From Chitinivibrionales bacterium (GTDB lineage Bacteria > Fibrobacterota > Chitinivibrionia > Chitinivibrionales > FEN-1185): a stretch of 9,501 nt of DNA. The position numbers and the translations under genes are program-made. The stretch lies in NCBI GenBank assembly GCA_028718065.1, contig JAQUMP010000096.1:1-9501 (forward strand), read 5' to 3'. Each line of letters opens with the position of its first letter. Position 1 is the first letter of the stretch. The notes under the pieces are model-generated. The model made no database searches. It was not told the origin of the DNA and saw only the letters and a list, made by a program, of their open reading frames with translations. Positions 1-7,088 of the stretch are shown here, piece after piece.

Positions 1-1185
1 AAATAGTTGCGACGGATTACGGCCAAAAAACACCCAGTTATTAATGAGGTATTTTCCTGCGGGGAGGTCGTTTAAGGATATTTTAAACCCGCAATACCCA
101 ATCGACGAATCTGCGCCGCAACGTTTAAAAACGTAGCCGCTTTCGCCCATCAGCCCCGACGGCATCGAGGTTTGCAACAGCCAGCCGTATCCGCTGCTGC
201 GGTTTACGCAAAACATGAGTGAATGATCGGGGTTCACGCGAATAAAAGTATCCAAGGGCGTGCTTGGCTCAAAAGAAAAATCCGCCCGTACGGAAGGTAT
301 CTGGTACGAAAATGCCTGGGCTTGTCGTGTTAAAACCGGGGTCATCTCCAAATAGGCCTCTTTAAACAGGAATTTTAAACGGATCGGCAGGTGCGCAATC
401 ACCGGGACGCCGGTCATTTGCGGGTAGCAGATTTGATTGACGGCCGCGCTACTCCCTTTGATCCATAAGCCGAGATTAAGATGAAAATCGCCCCTTCTGA
501 TAAGCCTGATCGGGCCTGCTTTATAGCGTTTGACAAGGCATACCAGATTGTTTTCCGTGTATGTAATCGGCAGAATGCCCCACAAAGCGCGCAAGGTGAG
601 CCGAATGCGCAATTCCCCGGTCATATCAATATAGCGGTTATTTGCAAAATCCATGCAGCCGGCGCGAACAAAATGGAAACGGTCATGCCCGAAAACCGCG
701 TAATAATAAGGAGTAATTACCTTTTCCTGTTGAGGATCGTAGTGGATATAAACGGTCGGGGAGAGCGGCAAGGTAGAATCGGCGGAACACCAAAGTAAGC
801 GCGATTGACTCCCGCGATTAACCCGGATCGGCAAGCCAAGGGATTGAACCGTCTGCGCGGACTGCGCATCAAGATCCTCCCACAGAAATGTAATTTCGTC
901 ATTGGTATCAAGGAGACCGCCGATCCGCGCGCCGTTCGGTTCCTTGCCCGAAGGACAAACATAATCGCCGGATGAATCTACTTCGTCAATCTGAAACGGG
1001 ACCGGCGCGCCCGAAGTTCCAAAAAACCGCACGGCCGAAATCGGCTTGCCGAGAAGAGGCGCAAGCATGGCGCCTTTAAGCACGACCGGCTCGGCAAAAC
1101 TTTGGACCGCAAAAACAATTGCAATGCCGACGCCGGCGCGGGACATTGACATAAAAGAATTGCCGTTTTTATTTTTGCCGAGCAT
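1..1185 (-). CDS. Exported protein of unknown function, C-terminus beyond left edge
   Basis: This reading frame is open without a stop from the ATG at 1185 down to base 1, giving 395 residues with the C-terminus missing. The N-terminus looks like a Sec signal peptide: Lys/Asn-rich residues 1-10, a hydrophobic stretch at about 19-28 (GVGIAIVFAV), and a probable cleavage site after SFA at residue 31. The mature part has a motif PVPFQIDE (61-68) followed by LDTNDEITFLWEDLD (92-106), a Gln-Ile-Asp-Glu plus Asp-Asn-Asp-Glu pattern I associate with uncharacterised secreted or periplasmic bacterial proteins, and GPIRLIRR at 224-231. I cannot name the family with confidence or give a function. Several cysteines are present (for example residues 77, 133, 177, 216). 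The start at 1185 was chosen because it is the only ATG ahead of the signal sequence and has AGG a few bases upstream. A later ATG at 1152 would also leave a signal peptide. It is divergent from the sigma factor gene. Confidence 0.75.
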   Translation of the reverse strand, partial: MLGKNKNGNSFMSMSRAGVGIAIVFAVQSFAEPVVLKGAMLAPLLGKPISAVRFFGTSGAPVPFQIDEVDSSGDYVCPSGKEPNGARIGGLLDTNDEITFLWEDLDAQSAQTVQSLGLPIRVNRGSQSRLLWCSADSTLPLSPTVYIHYDPQQEKVITPYYYAVFGHDRFHFVRAGCMDFANNRYIDMTGELRIRLTLRALWGILPITYTENNLVCLVKRYKAGPIRLIRRGDFHLNLGLWIKGSSAAVNQICYPQMTGVPVIAHLPIRLKFLFKEAYLEMTPVLTRQAQAFSYQIPSVRADFSFEPSTPLDTFIRVNPDHSLMFCVNRSSGYGWLLQTSMPSGLMGESGYVFKRCGADSSIGYCGFKISLNDLPAGKYLINNWVFFGRNPSQLF

Positions 1186-1270
1186 ACAGAACCTAAAAAA
1201 TAGGTCGCGGCGATGAGCAGGGGCAAAAGCAGAACAATAGCCAATAAATAAGATGTTTAATCGAAATGTA

Positions 1271-1299
1271 TTGATAACTTAAAGAAAATCAATTATATT
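1271..1299 (+). promoter_or_regulatory. Sigma-70 promoter of the sigma factor gene
   Basis: TTGATA at 1271-1276 and TATATT at 1294-1299 are separated by exactly 17 bases, each matching the sigma-70 -35 and -10 consensus at 5 of 6 positions. Transcription would start near 1306, leaving a leader of about 42 bases before the ATG at 1348. The -10 overlaps a TATAAT read on the minus strand (1297 to 1292), which could serve the divergent gene, although that one has no good -35 partner. Confidence 0.7.
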
Positions 1300-1347
1300 C
1301 TACAAGTTTGCAATATTTAAAGTAAAATCCTCAATTTCTTCCAAACT

Positions 1348-2208
1348 ATGGCTGCACGCTCCGACAAAAACCAATTTCTCAGCGAAGAAAGTTCGCTGGC
1401 CTTGTATCTTAAGGAAATAAGCAAGAACAAGACCATGTCGCTGGAAGAAGAAGCGGTCCTGGCGGTTAATATACGCAAAGGCGATCGCAAGGCGCTGGAA
1501 AAGCTTGTAAAAGCCAATCTGCGTTTTGTGGTAAGCGTGTCGCGCAATTACCAAAACCAGGGATTACCGCTTTCGGACCTTATCAATGAGGGTAATCTTG
1601 GCCTTATCCGCGCCGCTAAGCGCTTTGACGAAAAAAAGAATTTTAAATTCATTTCCTATGCGGTATGGTGGATCCGTCAGGCAATCCTGCAGGCCTTGGC
1701 GGAGCAGTCGCGTATTATTAAACTGCCCCTCAATCGCGTGGGAGCCATTCACAAAATAGGCAAAACCCAGGCCAAGCTGGAACAAAAGTACCATCGGTTG
1801 CCCAATGTCGAAGAAATTGCGGCCGAACTCAAGCTTGACCAAGGCGAAGTCCAGGAAACAATCAAAATCGGCAACTCGCACATGTCGCTGGACGCTCCCT
1901 TGCAACAGGGTGAAGATTCCAAGCTGCTCGATATTCTCCAGGACGAAAACCAGGAACGTCCGGACGACGGCATTCTCGACATTTCCTTGCAGGACGAAAT
2001 AACCAAAACGCTCAATACGCTTACCGGCCGTGAAAAAGAGGTCATAAAACTCTATTTCGGCATCGGTGAAGAAACCGCCCACACCCTCGAAGAAATCGGT
2101 CAGCGTTTCAGCCTAACGCGTGAACGCGTGCGCCAGATCAAAGAAAAAGCCCTGCGCCGGCTCAAACACTCCTCCCGCAGCAAACGTCTTAAGATTTACC
2201 GTTCGTAA
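1348..2208 (+). CDS. rpoD: RNA polymerase sigma-70 factor, RpoD/SigA-like, lacking region 1.1
   Basis: This is a 286-residue group 1/2 sigma-70 factor, which directs core RNA polymerase to -10/-35 promoters. Region 1.2 lies at about 14-46 (SLALYLKEISKNKTMSLEEE). Region 2 lies at about 47-117, with core-binding LVKANLRFVVSVSRNYQNQG and the -10 recognition helix around FISYAVWWIRQAILQAL (101-117). Region 3 is about 118-195. Region 4 is about 216-280, with the helix-turn-helix LTRERVRQIKEKALRRLK at 256-273. Region 1.1, typical of long proteobacterial RpoD, is absent. Primary sigma factors of Bacteroidota, Chlorobiota and Fibrobacterota are similarly short, and RpoS-type factors have a similar size, so primary versus alternative status is not settled. 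The ATG at 1348 is the only ATG after the in-frame stop at 1318, yet there is no Shine-Dalgarno sequence in front of it. A strong promoter lies just upstream, and the gene converges with the TPR gene across a 45-bp gap. Confidence 0.93.
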   Translation: MAARSDKNQFLSEESSLALYLKEISKNKTMSLEEEAVLAVNIRKGDRKALEKLVKANLRFVVSVSRNYQNQGLPLSDLINEGNLGLIRAAKRFDEKKNFKFISYAVWWIRQAILQALAEQSRIIKLPLNRVGAIHKIGKTQAKLEQKYHRLPNVEEIAAELKLDQGEVQETIKIGNSHMSLDAPLQQGEDSKLLDILQDENQERPDDGILDISLQDEITKTLNTLTGREKEVIKLYFGIGEETAHTLEEIGQRFSLTRERVRQIKEKALRRLKHSSRSKRLKIYRS

Positions 2209-2253
2209 ATAATCGGTTCATTTCGGCCGGAGAATCAAAATCCGCGGATGGGC

Positions 2254-3006
2254 CTACGCCTTTTCAAAATCCAAGGCCAAAGGCTTAAGCGCGGGAAAAT
2301 TGCGCAGATATTCGTTAAAAATTAATTTGGCTTCGGCCGCTTTGCCGCAGGCCTTGGCCGCGTCCAAAAAATTTAAAAAGAGATCGGCATTGAGCGGGTT
2401 CAATTTAATACCTTCATAGAAAAGCTGATAAGAATCTTCAAACCGTTTCTGATAATAAGAAACAACCCCAAGTCCGGTATAGGTCTCGGCGCTGGGACCT
2501 TCGGTATCGTTAATGTGCAGATATTTTTGCATGGCCTCCATGTATTTGCCTTCTTCCACGAGCCTGTCGGCCGCCTCGATGCCGGGGTTATAACAGCCGA
2601 CCATGAGCCCGCGCTCCGACTTGTAAATTTCGTCGCCCTGATTTGCAATGGCGTCGCGGATTATTTTTATTTCTTCTACGCCTGGGTTTACTTTAAGGCA
2701 GCGATCGAAGTAGGGGAGCGCGTCGTTTACCCGCCGCAGCTTGAGCGCGGCGTCAAAAAGGTTTATAAGCGTATCGGTATAATCGGGTTTGAGATCGGCG
2801 GCTTTTTTAAACATGTTGTGGGCGTCTTCCCAGGCATGCCGGGTCCACGAAATAAGGCCGATATTGTTGTATGCGCGCGCATCCCCGGGGTCTTTTTCTA
2901 TAATGTCAACAAGTATTCTGGCCGCGGCGGCCAGGTCTCCCTGGGTAATAAAATCCTCGGCGCGCTTGTTTTCGGCTGCGTTAGCTTCGATTGTATTCGC
3001 TGGCAT
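2254..3006 (-). CDS. Tetratricopeptide repeat (TPR) protein
   Basis: The protein has 250 residues and is built almost entirely of TPR-like helical pairs. Clear units lie at about 10-43 (AEDFITQGDLAAAARILVDI, ending in the typical DP), 44-77 (AYNNIGLISWTRHAWEDAHN), 78-111, and after a less regular middle at about 149-165, 173-207 (TYTGLGVVSYYQKRFEDSYQ) and 208-241. There is no signal peptide or membrane segment, so it is probably cytoplasmic and acts as a protein-interaction scaffold. The partner is unknown and no catalytic domain is visible. The start was set at the ATG at 3006 because GGAGG lies 8 bases upstream. The frame could extend to a TTG at 3042, but that has no ribosome binding site. 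It has its own promoter (3065-3093) and is divergent from dsbD. Confidence 0.85.
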   Translation of the reverse strand: MPANTIEANAAENKRAEDFITQGDLAAAARILVDIIEKDPGDARAYNNIGLISWTRHAWEDAHNMFKKAADLKPDYTDTLINLFDAALKLRRVNDALPYFDRCLKVNPGVEEIKIIRDAIANQGDEIYKSERGLMVGCYNPGIEAADRLVEEGKYMEAMQKYLHINDTEGPSAETYTGLGVVSYYQKRFEDSYQLFYEGIKLNPLNADLFLNFLDAAKACGKAAEAKLIFNEYLRNFPALKPLALDFEKA

Positions 3007-3014
3007 GCGATTTT

Positions 3015-3019
3015 CCTCC
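3015..3019 (-). promoter_or_regulatory. Shine-Dalgarno site that fixes the TPR gene start
   Basis: Read on the minus strand, GGAGG is followed by 8 bases and then ATG (3006-3004). It is among the best ribosome binding sites in the window and decides between the ATG start and the upstream in-frame TTG at 3042. Confidence 0.75.
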
Positions 3020-3064
3020 GGCGCTTTTAGGTCCGTGAGCAAACCATAAAGGTCCCTTTTTATT

Positions 3065-3093
3065 AATATATACGAAACGTACTAAAATGTAAA
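3065..3093 (-). promoter_or_regulatory. Sigma-70 promoter of the TPR gene
   Basis: On the minus strand TTTACA (3093-3088) and TATATT (3070-3065) are separated by 17 bases, each 5 of 6 to consensus. Transcription would begin near 3058, giving a leader of about 50 bases before the ATG at 3006. Spacing and quality closely match the promoter in front of the sigma factor gene. Confidence 0.6.
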
Positions 3094-3104
3094 GAAAGAT
3101 TTTG

Positions 3105-3134
3105 TTTAGGCAAATTATACATTTGCGATATTAT
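3105..3134 (+). promoter_or_regulatory. Possible weak promoter of dsbD-aconitase
   Basis: TATTAT at 3129-3134 is a 5 of 6 match to a -10 box, and TTTAGG at 3105-3110 lies 18 bases ahead but matches a -35 at only 3 positions. A start near 3141 would leave about 33 bases before the ATG at 3174. This is a weak candidate, and the real promoter could be elsewhere in 3043-3173. Confidence 0.3.
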
Positions 3135-3173
3135 GCCCCGCTTGCAAAACATATTTTTACGGGAATGAAAGCC

Positions 3174-5105
3174 ATGATAAAAATAATCGCGCCGATTATC
3201 TTTCTTGTTTGCCCGGGCCTTTTTGCTTCAAGCGATGATTTTTCCGCGAAACTATTTGCCGACAAACCATACTATTCTCCCGGCGATACTGCAATTCTGG
3301 CGCTTGAATGCCGGATACCCAAGGATTTTCATCTTTACGGCAATCCTCTTGGGCCGGGAATCGGAAAACCGCTGCAAATTATTATTAAAGAAGATTCAGG
3401 CCTCACGGTACTTTCCATACTAAAGCCGAAACCAAAAAAATTTGATCCTGGCCTGGGCGGATGGGTTTACGCTTATGAAAACACCGCAATTTTCTTTATT
3501 AAAATTGCAACTTCCCCTACCGATATTCGCAAAGGGGCAGCCGGAGCGATTACCGTGGATGGTTTGATTTGCCATACATCCTGCCTTCCGGTTACCCGGG
3601 AATTGCCTTTTACGCTTTATTTCGGCAACAAATCAAACCCGATTCCTGCCTCGTTTAATTGGCGAAAGCGATTTGAGAAGTTGCTGCCGGATGCGCTGTC
3701 CATGTCCTTTGGCGCAATGGATAAAGCATCACCATCAAAGACTGACAAGGCCTTATTCTTGCCCCAGTCATTAATAATTCCTAATTCGCTAAAAGGTCCT
3801 TCCGCCGATTCAACTGTTTCGGTTATTAATGAAAATCAAATGGCCGCATTACTTCAACGTGAATATCATCCTGTAGAACCGTCAACCAAACTTAATCTAA
3901 TATTGGCGCTATTTTTCGGTTTTTTAGCGGGGGTTTTATTGAATGTAATGCCCTGCGTATTACCGGTTCTCGGGATTAAAGTGCTTTCATTCTCGGAGTC
4001 AAGGTCCCTATCGCGGACAAAAACCATTATAAAAAGTCTGGTATTTTCGGCTGGTATGCTTTCGGTTTTTATGGTTTTGGCATCCCTGGCGGCGTTTGCA
4101 CAATTTTCCTGGGGGCAGCAATTCCAGAAACCGGTATTTTTAGCGGCAATAATTTGCATAGTCTTTATGTTTGCGCTCGGAATGTTTGATTTGTACAGCA
4201 TCCCTCTTCCTGCCGCATTAGGAAGAATTGGCTTAAGAAAGATCCATGGGATGTTAAGAGATTTTGTGAGCGGAATGGTAACAACATTGCTTGCAACGCC
4301 TTGCAGCGGACCGTTTTTAGGTGGAACTCTAACCTGGACTTTAACGCAGCAACCGCCCATTATTTTTGCCATTTTTTTGGCGATTGGCACTGGTATGGCT
4401 TTCCCCTATGTGCTTTTTGCGTCAAGCAGGACCTTGCTTAGATTGGTCCCAAAACCAGGGAAGTGGATGGTTGTTTTTAAGCATGCCATGGGGATCTTGC
4501 TTCTCGTGGTTGTTGGTTATCTTATGATCGGACTACCTTGGAAGATAGTGCTTCTTACCGTTGGAATATGTGCGTTATCCGCTTTAATCTTGTTTTTATT
4601 CCACCGTTTTGCAATAAATGAAGGAGCGGCAAGGAAAAAAATCATTTTTTTATTGCTCAGTATGGTTATATTGGTCGGAGGTTTAATTATTGGATATTAT
4701 AAAAGCGGCAGAAGCTTTTTTTTAATACAACCATCTTCGCCTATTGTCGAACAAACGCTTGATTGGCAGGAATTTTCTATGCACGCACTTTCCTGGGGTC
4801 ATTCCAGGAATCGAATTGTAATAGTTGATTTTACTGCCGCATGGTGCCTGAATTGCCAGTATAATACAATTTCAGTATTAAAAAGCAATGAAATAAAAAA
4901 ACTGATTTTTGAGAAAAACATACTGGCGCTTAAAGCAGACTTGACCAATTCTAATCTTGAAGCAGAAGATTTATTGCATTCCCTGGGATCAAGAAGCATT
5001 CCTTTTTTAGCCATTTTCCCGGGTAATGACCCGGAACATCCCATTATTATGCGGGATATTTTAAAAAAGCACGAACTCATCAAAACGATCAACAACATAC
5101 ATTAA
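3174..5105 (+). CDS. dsbD: Thiol:disulfide interchange protein DsbD
   Basis: This inner-membrane protein of 643 residues carries electrons from cytoplasmic thioredoxin to periplasmic substrates such as disulfide isomerases and cytochrome c maturation proteins. All three DsbD modules are visible. After a signal peptide (MIKIIAPIIFLVCPGLFA) comes an N-terminal periplasmic immunoglobulin-like domain with the cysteine pair CHTSC (133, 137). A linker follows, then a CcdA-like core of about eight membrane helices (about 241-510) with the redox cysteines in NVMPC (261) and ATPC (377). The C-terminal thioredoxin-fold domain has the active site WCLNC (558, 561) and a cis-proline in SIPF (610). All six catalytic cysteines are present. 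The ATG at 3174 was preferred because it directly begins the signal peptide, with GGGA 9 bases upstream. An ATG at 3165 or a TTG at 3102 would only add residues ahead of it. Aconitase follows after 38 bp. No DsbC, DsbE or cytochrome maturation partner is in the window. Confidence 0.93.
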   Translation: MIKIIAPIIFLVCPGLFASSDDFSAKLFADKPYYSPGDTAILALECRIPKDFHLYGNPLGPGIGKPLQIIIKEDSGLTVLSILKPKPKKFDPGLGGWVYAYENTAIFFIKIATSPTDIRKGAAGAITVDGLICHTSCLPVTRELPFTLYFGNKSNPIPASFNWRKRFEKLLPDALSMSFGAMDKASPSKTDKALFLPQSLIIPNSLKGPSADSTVSVINENQMAALLQREYHPVEPSTKLNLILALFFGFLAGVLLNVMPCVLPVLGIKVLSFSESRSLSRTKTIIKSLVFSAGMLSVFMVLASLAAFAQFSWGQQFQKPVFLAAIICIVFMFALGMFDLYSIPLPAALGRIGLRKIHGMLRDFVSGMVTTLLATPCSGPFLGGTLTWTLTQQPPIIFAIFLAIGTGMAFPYVLFASSRTLLRLVPKPGKWMVVFKHAMGILLLVVVGYLMIGLPWKIVLLTVGICALSALILFLFHRFAINEGAARKKIIFLLLSMVILVGGLIIGYYKSGRSFFLIQPSSPIVEQTLDWQEFSMHALSWGHSRNRIVIVDFTAAWCLNCQYNTISVLKSNEIKKLIFEKNILALKADLTNSNLEAEDLLHSLGSRSIPFLAIFPGNDPEHPIIMRDILKKHELIKTINNIH

Positions 5106-5132
5106 TTGAAACAGTGTATCAACAATAAAACT

Positions 5133-5138
5133 AAAGGA
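5133..5138 (+). promoter_or_regulatory. Ribosome binding site of aconitase
   Basis: AAAGGA lies 5 bases before the ATG at 5144, within the 38-bp gap behind dsbD. I see no convincing separate promoter in that gap, which supports co-transcription with dsbD. Confidence 0.6.
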
Positions 5139-5143
5139 TTACA

Positions 5144-7087
5144 ATGTGTAGAAATATCGTCCAAAAAATATTAGACGCTCATCTTGAAGAGAAGAACGCA
5201 AGGCAGGGCAGTGAGGTCGGCATTCGAATCGACCAGACTCTAACGCAAGATGCAACAGGCACCATGACTTACTTGCAATTCGAGGCGCTTGGTTTTAAAC
5301 GGGTTAAAACCGAAGTTTCAGTATCTTACATCGATCATAATACGATTCAGGAAGGGTTTGAAAACGCCGACGATCACCGCTATCTTGAGAGTATTGCGCG
5401 GAAATATGGCATTCTTTTTTCCAAGGCCGGCAATGGGATTTGCCACCAGGTTCATCTGGAACGTTTTGGATGCCCTGGAAAAACTTTGCTTGGCAGCGAT
5501 TCACATACACCGACCGGTGGCGGCATGGGAATGATAGCTATTGGGGCCGGAGGATTGGATGTCGCCGTCGCCATGGGCGGAGGACTTTTTTATCTGACCT
5601 ATCCTAAGGTAATTAAAATAGAGCTTGTTGGGAAGTTGCGTCCTTGGGTTGCCGCCAAAGATATCGTGCTTGCAATTTTGGAAATATTATCCACAAAAGG
5701 AAATGTCGGCACTGTAATAGAATTTGACGGTGAGGGAGTGGCAACGCTTTCCGTTCCCCAGCGTGCAACAATTACGAATATGGGAGCCGAATTAGGTGTA
5801 ACTACCTCCGTTTTTCCCTCAGACAACAACACACTTGCTTTTTTAAAGGCGCAGGGACGGTCGGAATGTTTCCGTGCAATTAGCGCCGATCCTGATGCAA
5901 ATTACGATCGCGTAATAACGCTTGATCTTTCCATGCTTTCCCCGCGCGCAGCTTCGCCGCATTCTCCCGGGAATGTTAAAGTGGTTTCTGAGCTCGCTAA
6001 TATTCCGGTCGATCAGGTGCTTATTGGATCCTGCACAAATGCTTCGTATGCCGATTTAATGCTGGTAGCGCACCTGCTAAAAAATCGGACTATTGCACCG
6101 CACATTTCGCTCGGAGTTTCGTGCGGTTCGCGCCAGGTTTTACAAATGATTGCCCGAAATGGCGCATTAGCCGATATCATTGCTTCGGGGGCGCGCATTC
6201 TTGAAAATTCCTGTGGATTTTGTATCGGCAATTCCATGGCCCCGGAGGCCAGCGGAGTTTCGGTTAGAACGTCTAACCGCAATTTTGAAGGACGCAGCGG
6301 CACTACCGATGCCAAAGTCTATCTGGTATCTCCGGAAACCGCTGTTGCGACATCAGTTACAGGATTCTTGACCGATCCAACTCAATTCTTCTCAAATCAA
6401 AAATACCCGGAAATCGACTTGCCGGAAAACTATTTGATTGACGATTCCATGATCTTGAAACCGGAGCCTGATTCCGAAAAAACCATAATTATTAGAGGCG
6501 CTAATATTGGCGCGCCGCCTAAAAACGATCCGTGTGCGGATGTAATTACCGGCGTTGTGGCCATAAAGGTGGGTGATAAAATTACAACCGACCATATAAT
6601 GCCTGCGGGAAATAGGCTAAAATATCGGTCTAACATTGCAAAATACGCCGAGTATGTTTTTGAGCGCCAAGATCCGGAATTTGCCAAGCGAGCCATGCTG
6701 AACAAGCAAAAAGGGATTGCAAATATTATTATCGCGGGCGAGTCTTACGGCCAAGGATCGTCACGTGAGCATGCGGCGATATGCCCGATGTTTCTGGGAG
6801 TAAAAATGGTTATTGCAAAATCAATCGAACGCATTCACCATGATAATTTAATAAATTTCGGGATTATACCGGCAATTTTTATGAACGGGCAGGATTATAA
6901 CAAGATAGGTTTAAATGACAATCTCGAACTTAATGAAATTCATAAACATATAATCGATGGGGAAGTGCTCGTTTGCAACAATATTTCAGCAAAATCAAAG
7001 ATAAATCTGATTGTTAATCTTTCCGAACGTCAGAGGAAGATATTATTAGCAGGCGGATTACTGAATGCAACGAGGAACAAGATTTAG
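5144..7087 (+). CDS. Aconitate hydratase, short Aquifex-type
   Basis: This cytoplasmic [4Fe-4S] enzyme interconverts citrate and isocitrate through cis-aconitate in the TCA cycle. The 647-residue length is far below that of AcnA or AcnB (about 850-900) and fits the putative Aquifex-type aconitase family (TIGR01342), in which the LeuC-like and LeuD-like parts are fused. Cluster ligands appear as GSCTNA (C297) and SCGFC (C357, C360). Substrate-site motifs include GSDSHTPTGGG (about 117-127). The C-terminal swivel domain has TTDHIMPAG (481-489) and GESYGQGSSREHAA (532-545), whose Ser-Ser-Arg binds substrate in the family. All expected catalytic motifs are intact. A close alternative is a 3-isopropylmalate or homoaconitase-type hydratase, but fused large and small domains at this length favour aconitase. 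The ATG at 5144 has a good ribosome binding site. The TAG stop at 7085-7087 lies one base from the end of the opposing argA gene. Confidence 0.9.
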   Translation: MCRNIVQKILDAHLEEKNARQGSEVGIRIDQTLTQDATGTMTYLQFEALGFKRVKTEVSVSYIDHNTIQEGFENADDHRYLESIARKYGILFSKAGNGICHQVHLERFGCPGKTLLGSDSHTPTGGGMGMIAIGAGGLDVAVAMGGGLFYLTYPKVIKIELVGKLRPWVAAKDIVLAILEILSTKGNVGTVIEFDGEGVATLSVPQRATITNMGAELGVTTSVFPSDNNTLAFLKAQGRSECFRAISADPDANYDRVITLDLSMLSPRAASPHSPGNVKVVSELANIPVDQVLIGSCTNASYADLMLVAHLLKNRTIAPHISLGVSCGSRQVLQMIARNGALADIIASGARILENSCGFCIGNSMAPEASGVSVRTSNRNFEGRSGTTDAKVYLVSPETAVATSVTGFLTDPTQFFSNQKYPEIDLPENYLIDDSMILKPEPDSEKTIIIRGANIGAPPKNDPCADVITGVVAIKVGDKITTDHIMPAGNRLKYRSNIAKYAEYVFERQDPEFAKRAMLNKQKGIANIIIAGESYGQGSSREHAAICPMFLGVKMVIAKSIERIHHDNLINFGIIPAIFMNGQDYNKIGLNDNLELNEIHKHIIDGEVLVCNNISAKSKINLIVNLSERQRKILLAGGLLNATRNKI

Positions 7088-7088
7088 C

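Noticed and set aside
978..1244. Minus-strand frame starting with a very hydrophobic, lipoprotein-like peptide (MAIVLLLPLLIAATYFLGSV).
   Set aside because: It overlaps the long open frame from 1185 to base 1, which has its own signal peptide and coherent downstream motifs. After about 40 residues this frame becomes arginine/serine-rich noise.
1564..2082. 172-codon minus-strand frame.
   Set aside because: It is antisense to the sigma factor gene, whose plus-strand product is unmistakable.
2515..3030. 171-codon plus-strand frame.
   Set aside because: It is antisense to the TPR gene, which has a promoter, a ribosome binding site and clear repeats.
3102..3173. N-terminal extension of DsbD from a TTG codon.
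   Set aside because: It would place extra residues before a normal signal peptide, it lacks a ribosome binding site, and the best -10 candidate lies inside it.
3000..3180. Looked for a copy of the tRNA-Ser 3' end as the second attachment site of an island.
   Set aside because: No matching sequence was seen by eye, and no integrase is encoded in the window.
3866..4390. 174-codon minus-strand frame.
   Set aside because: It is antisense to the membrane core of DsbD, with no recognisable motif of its own.
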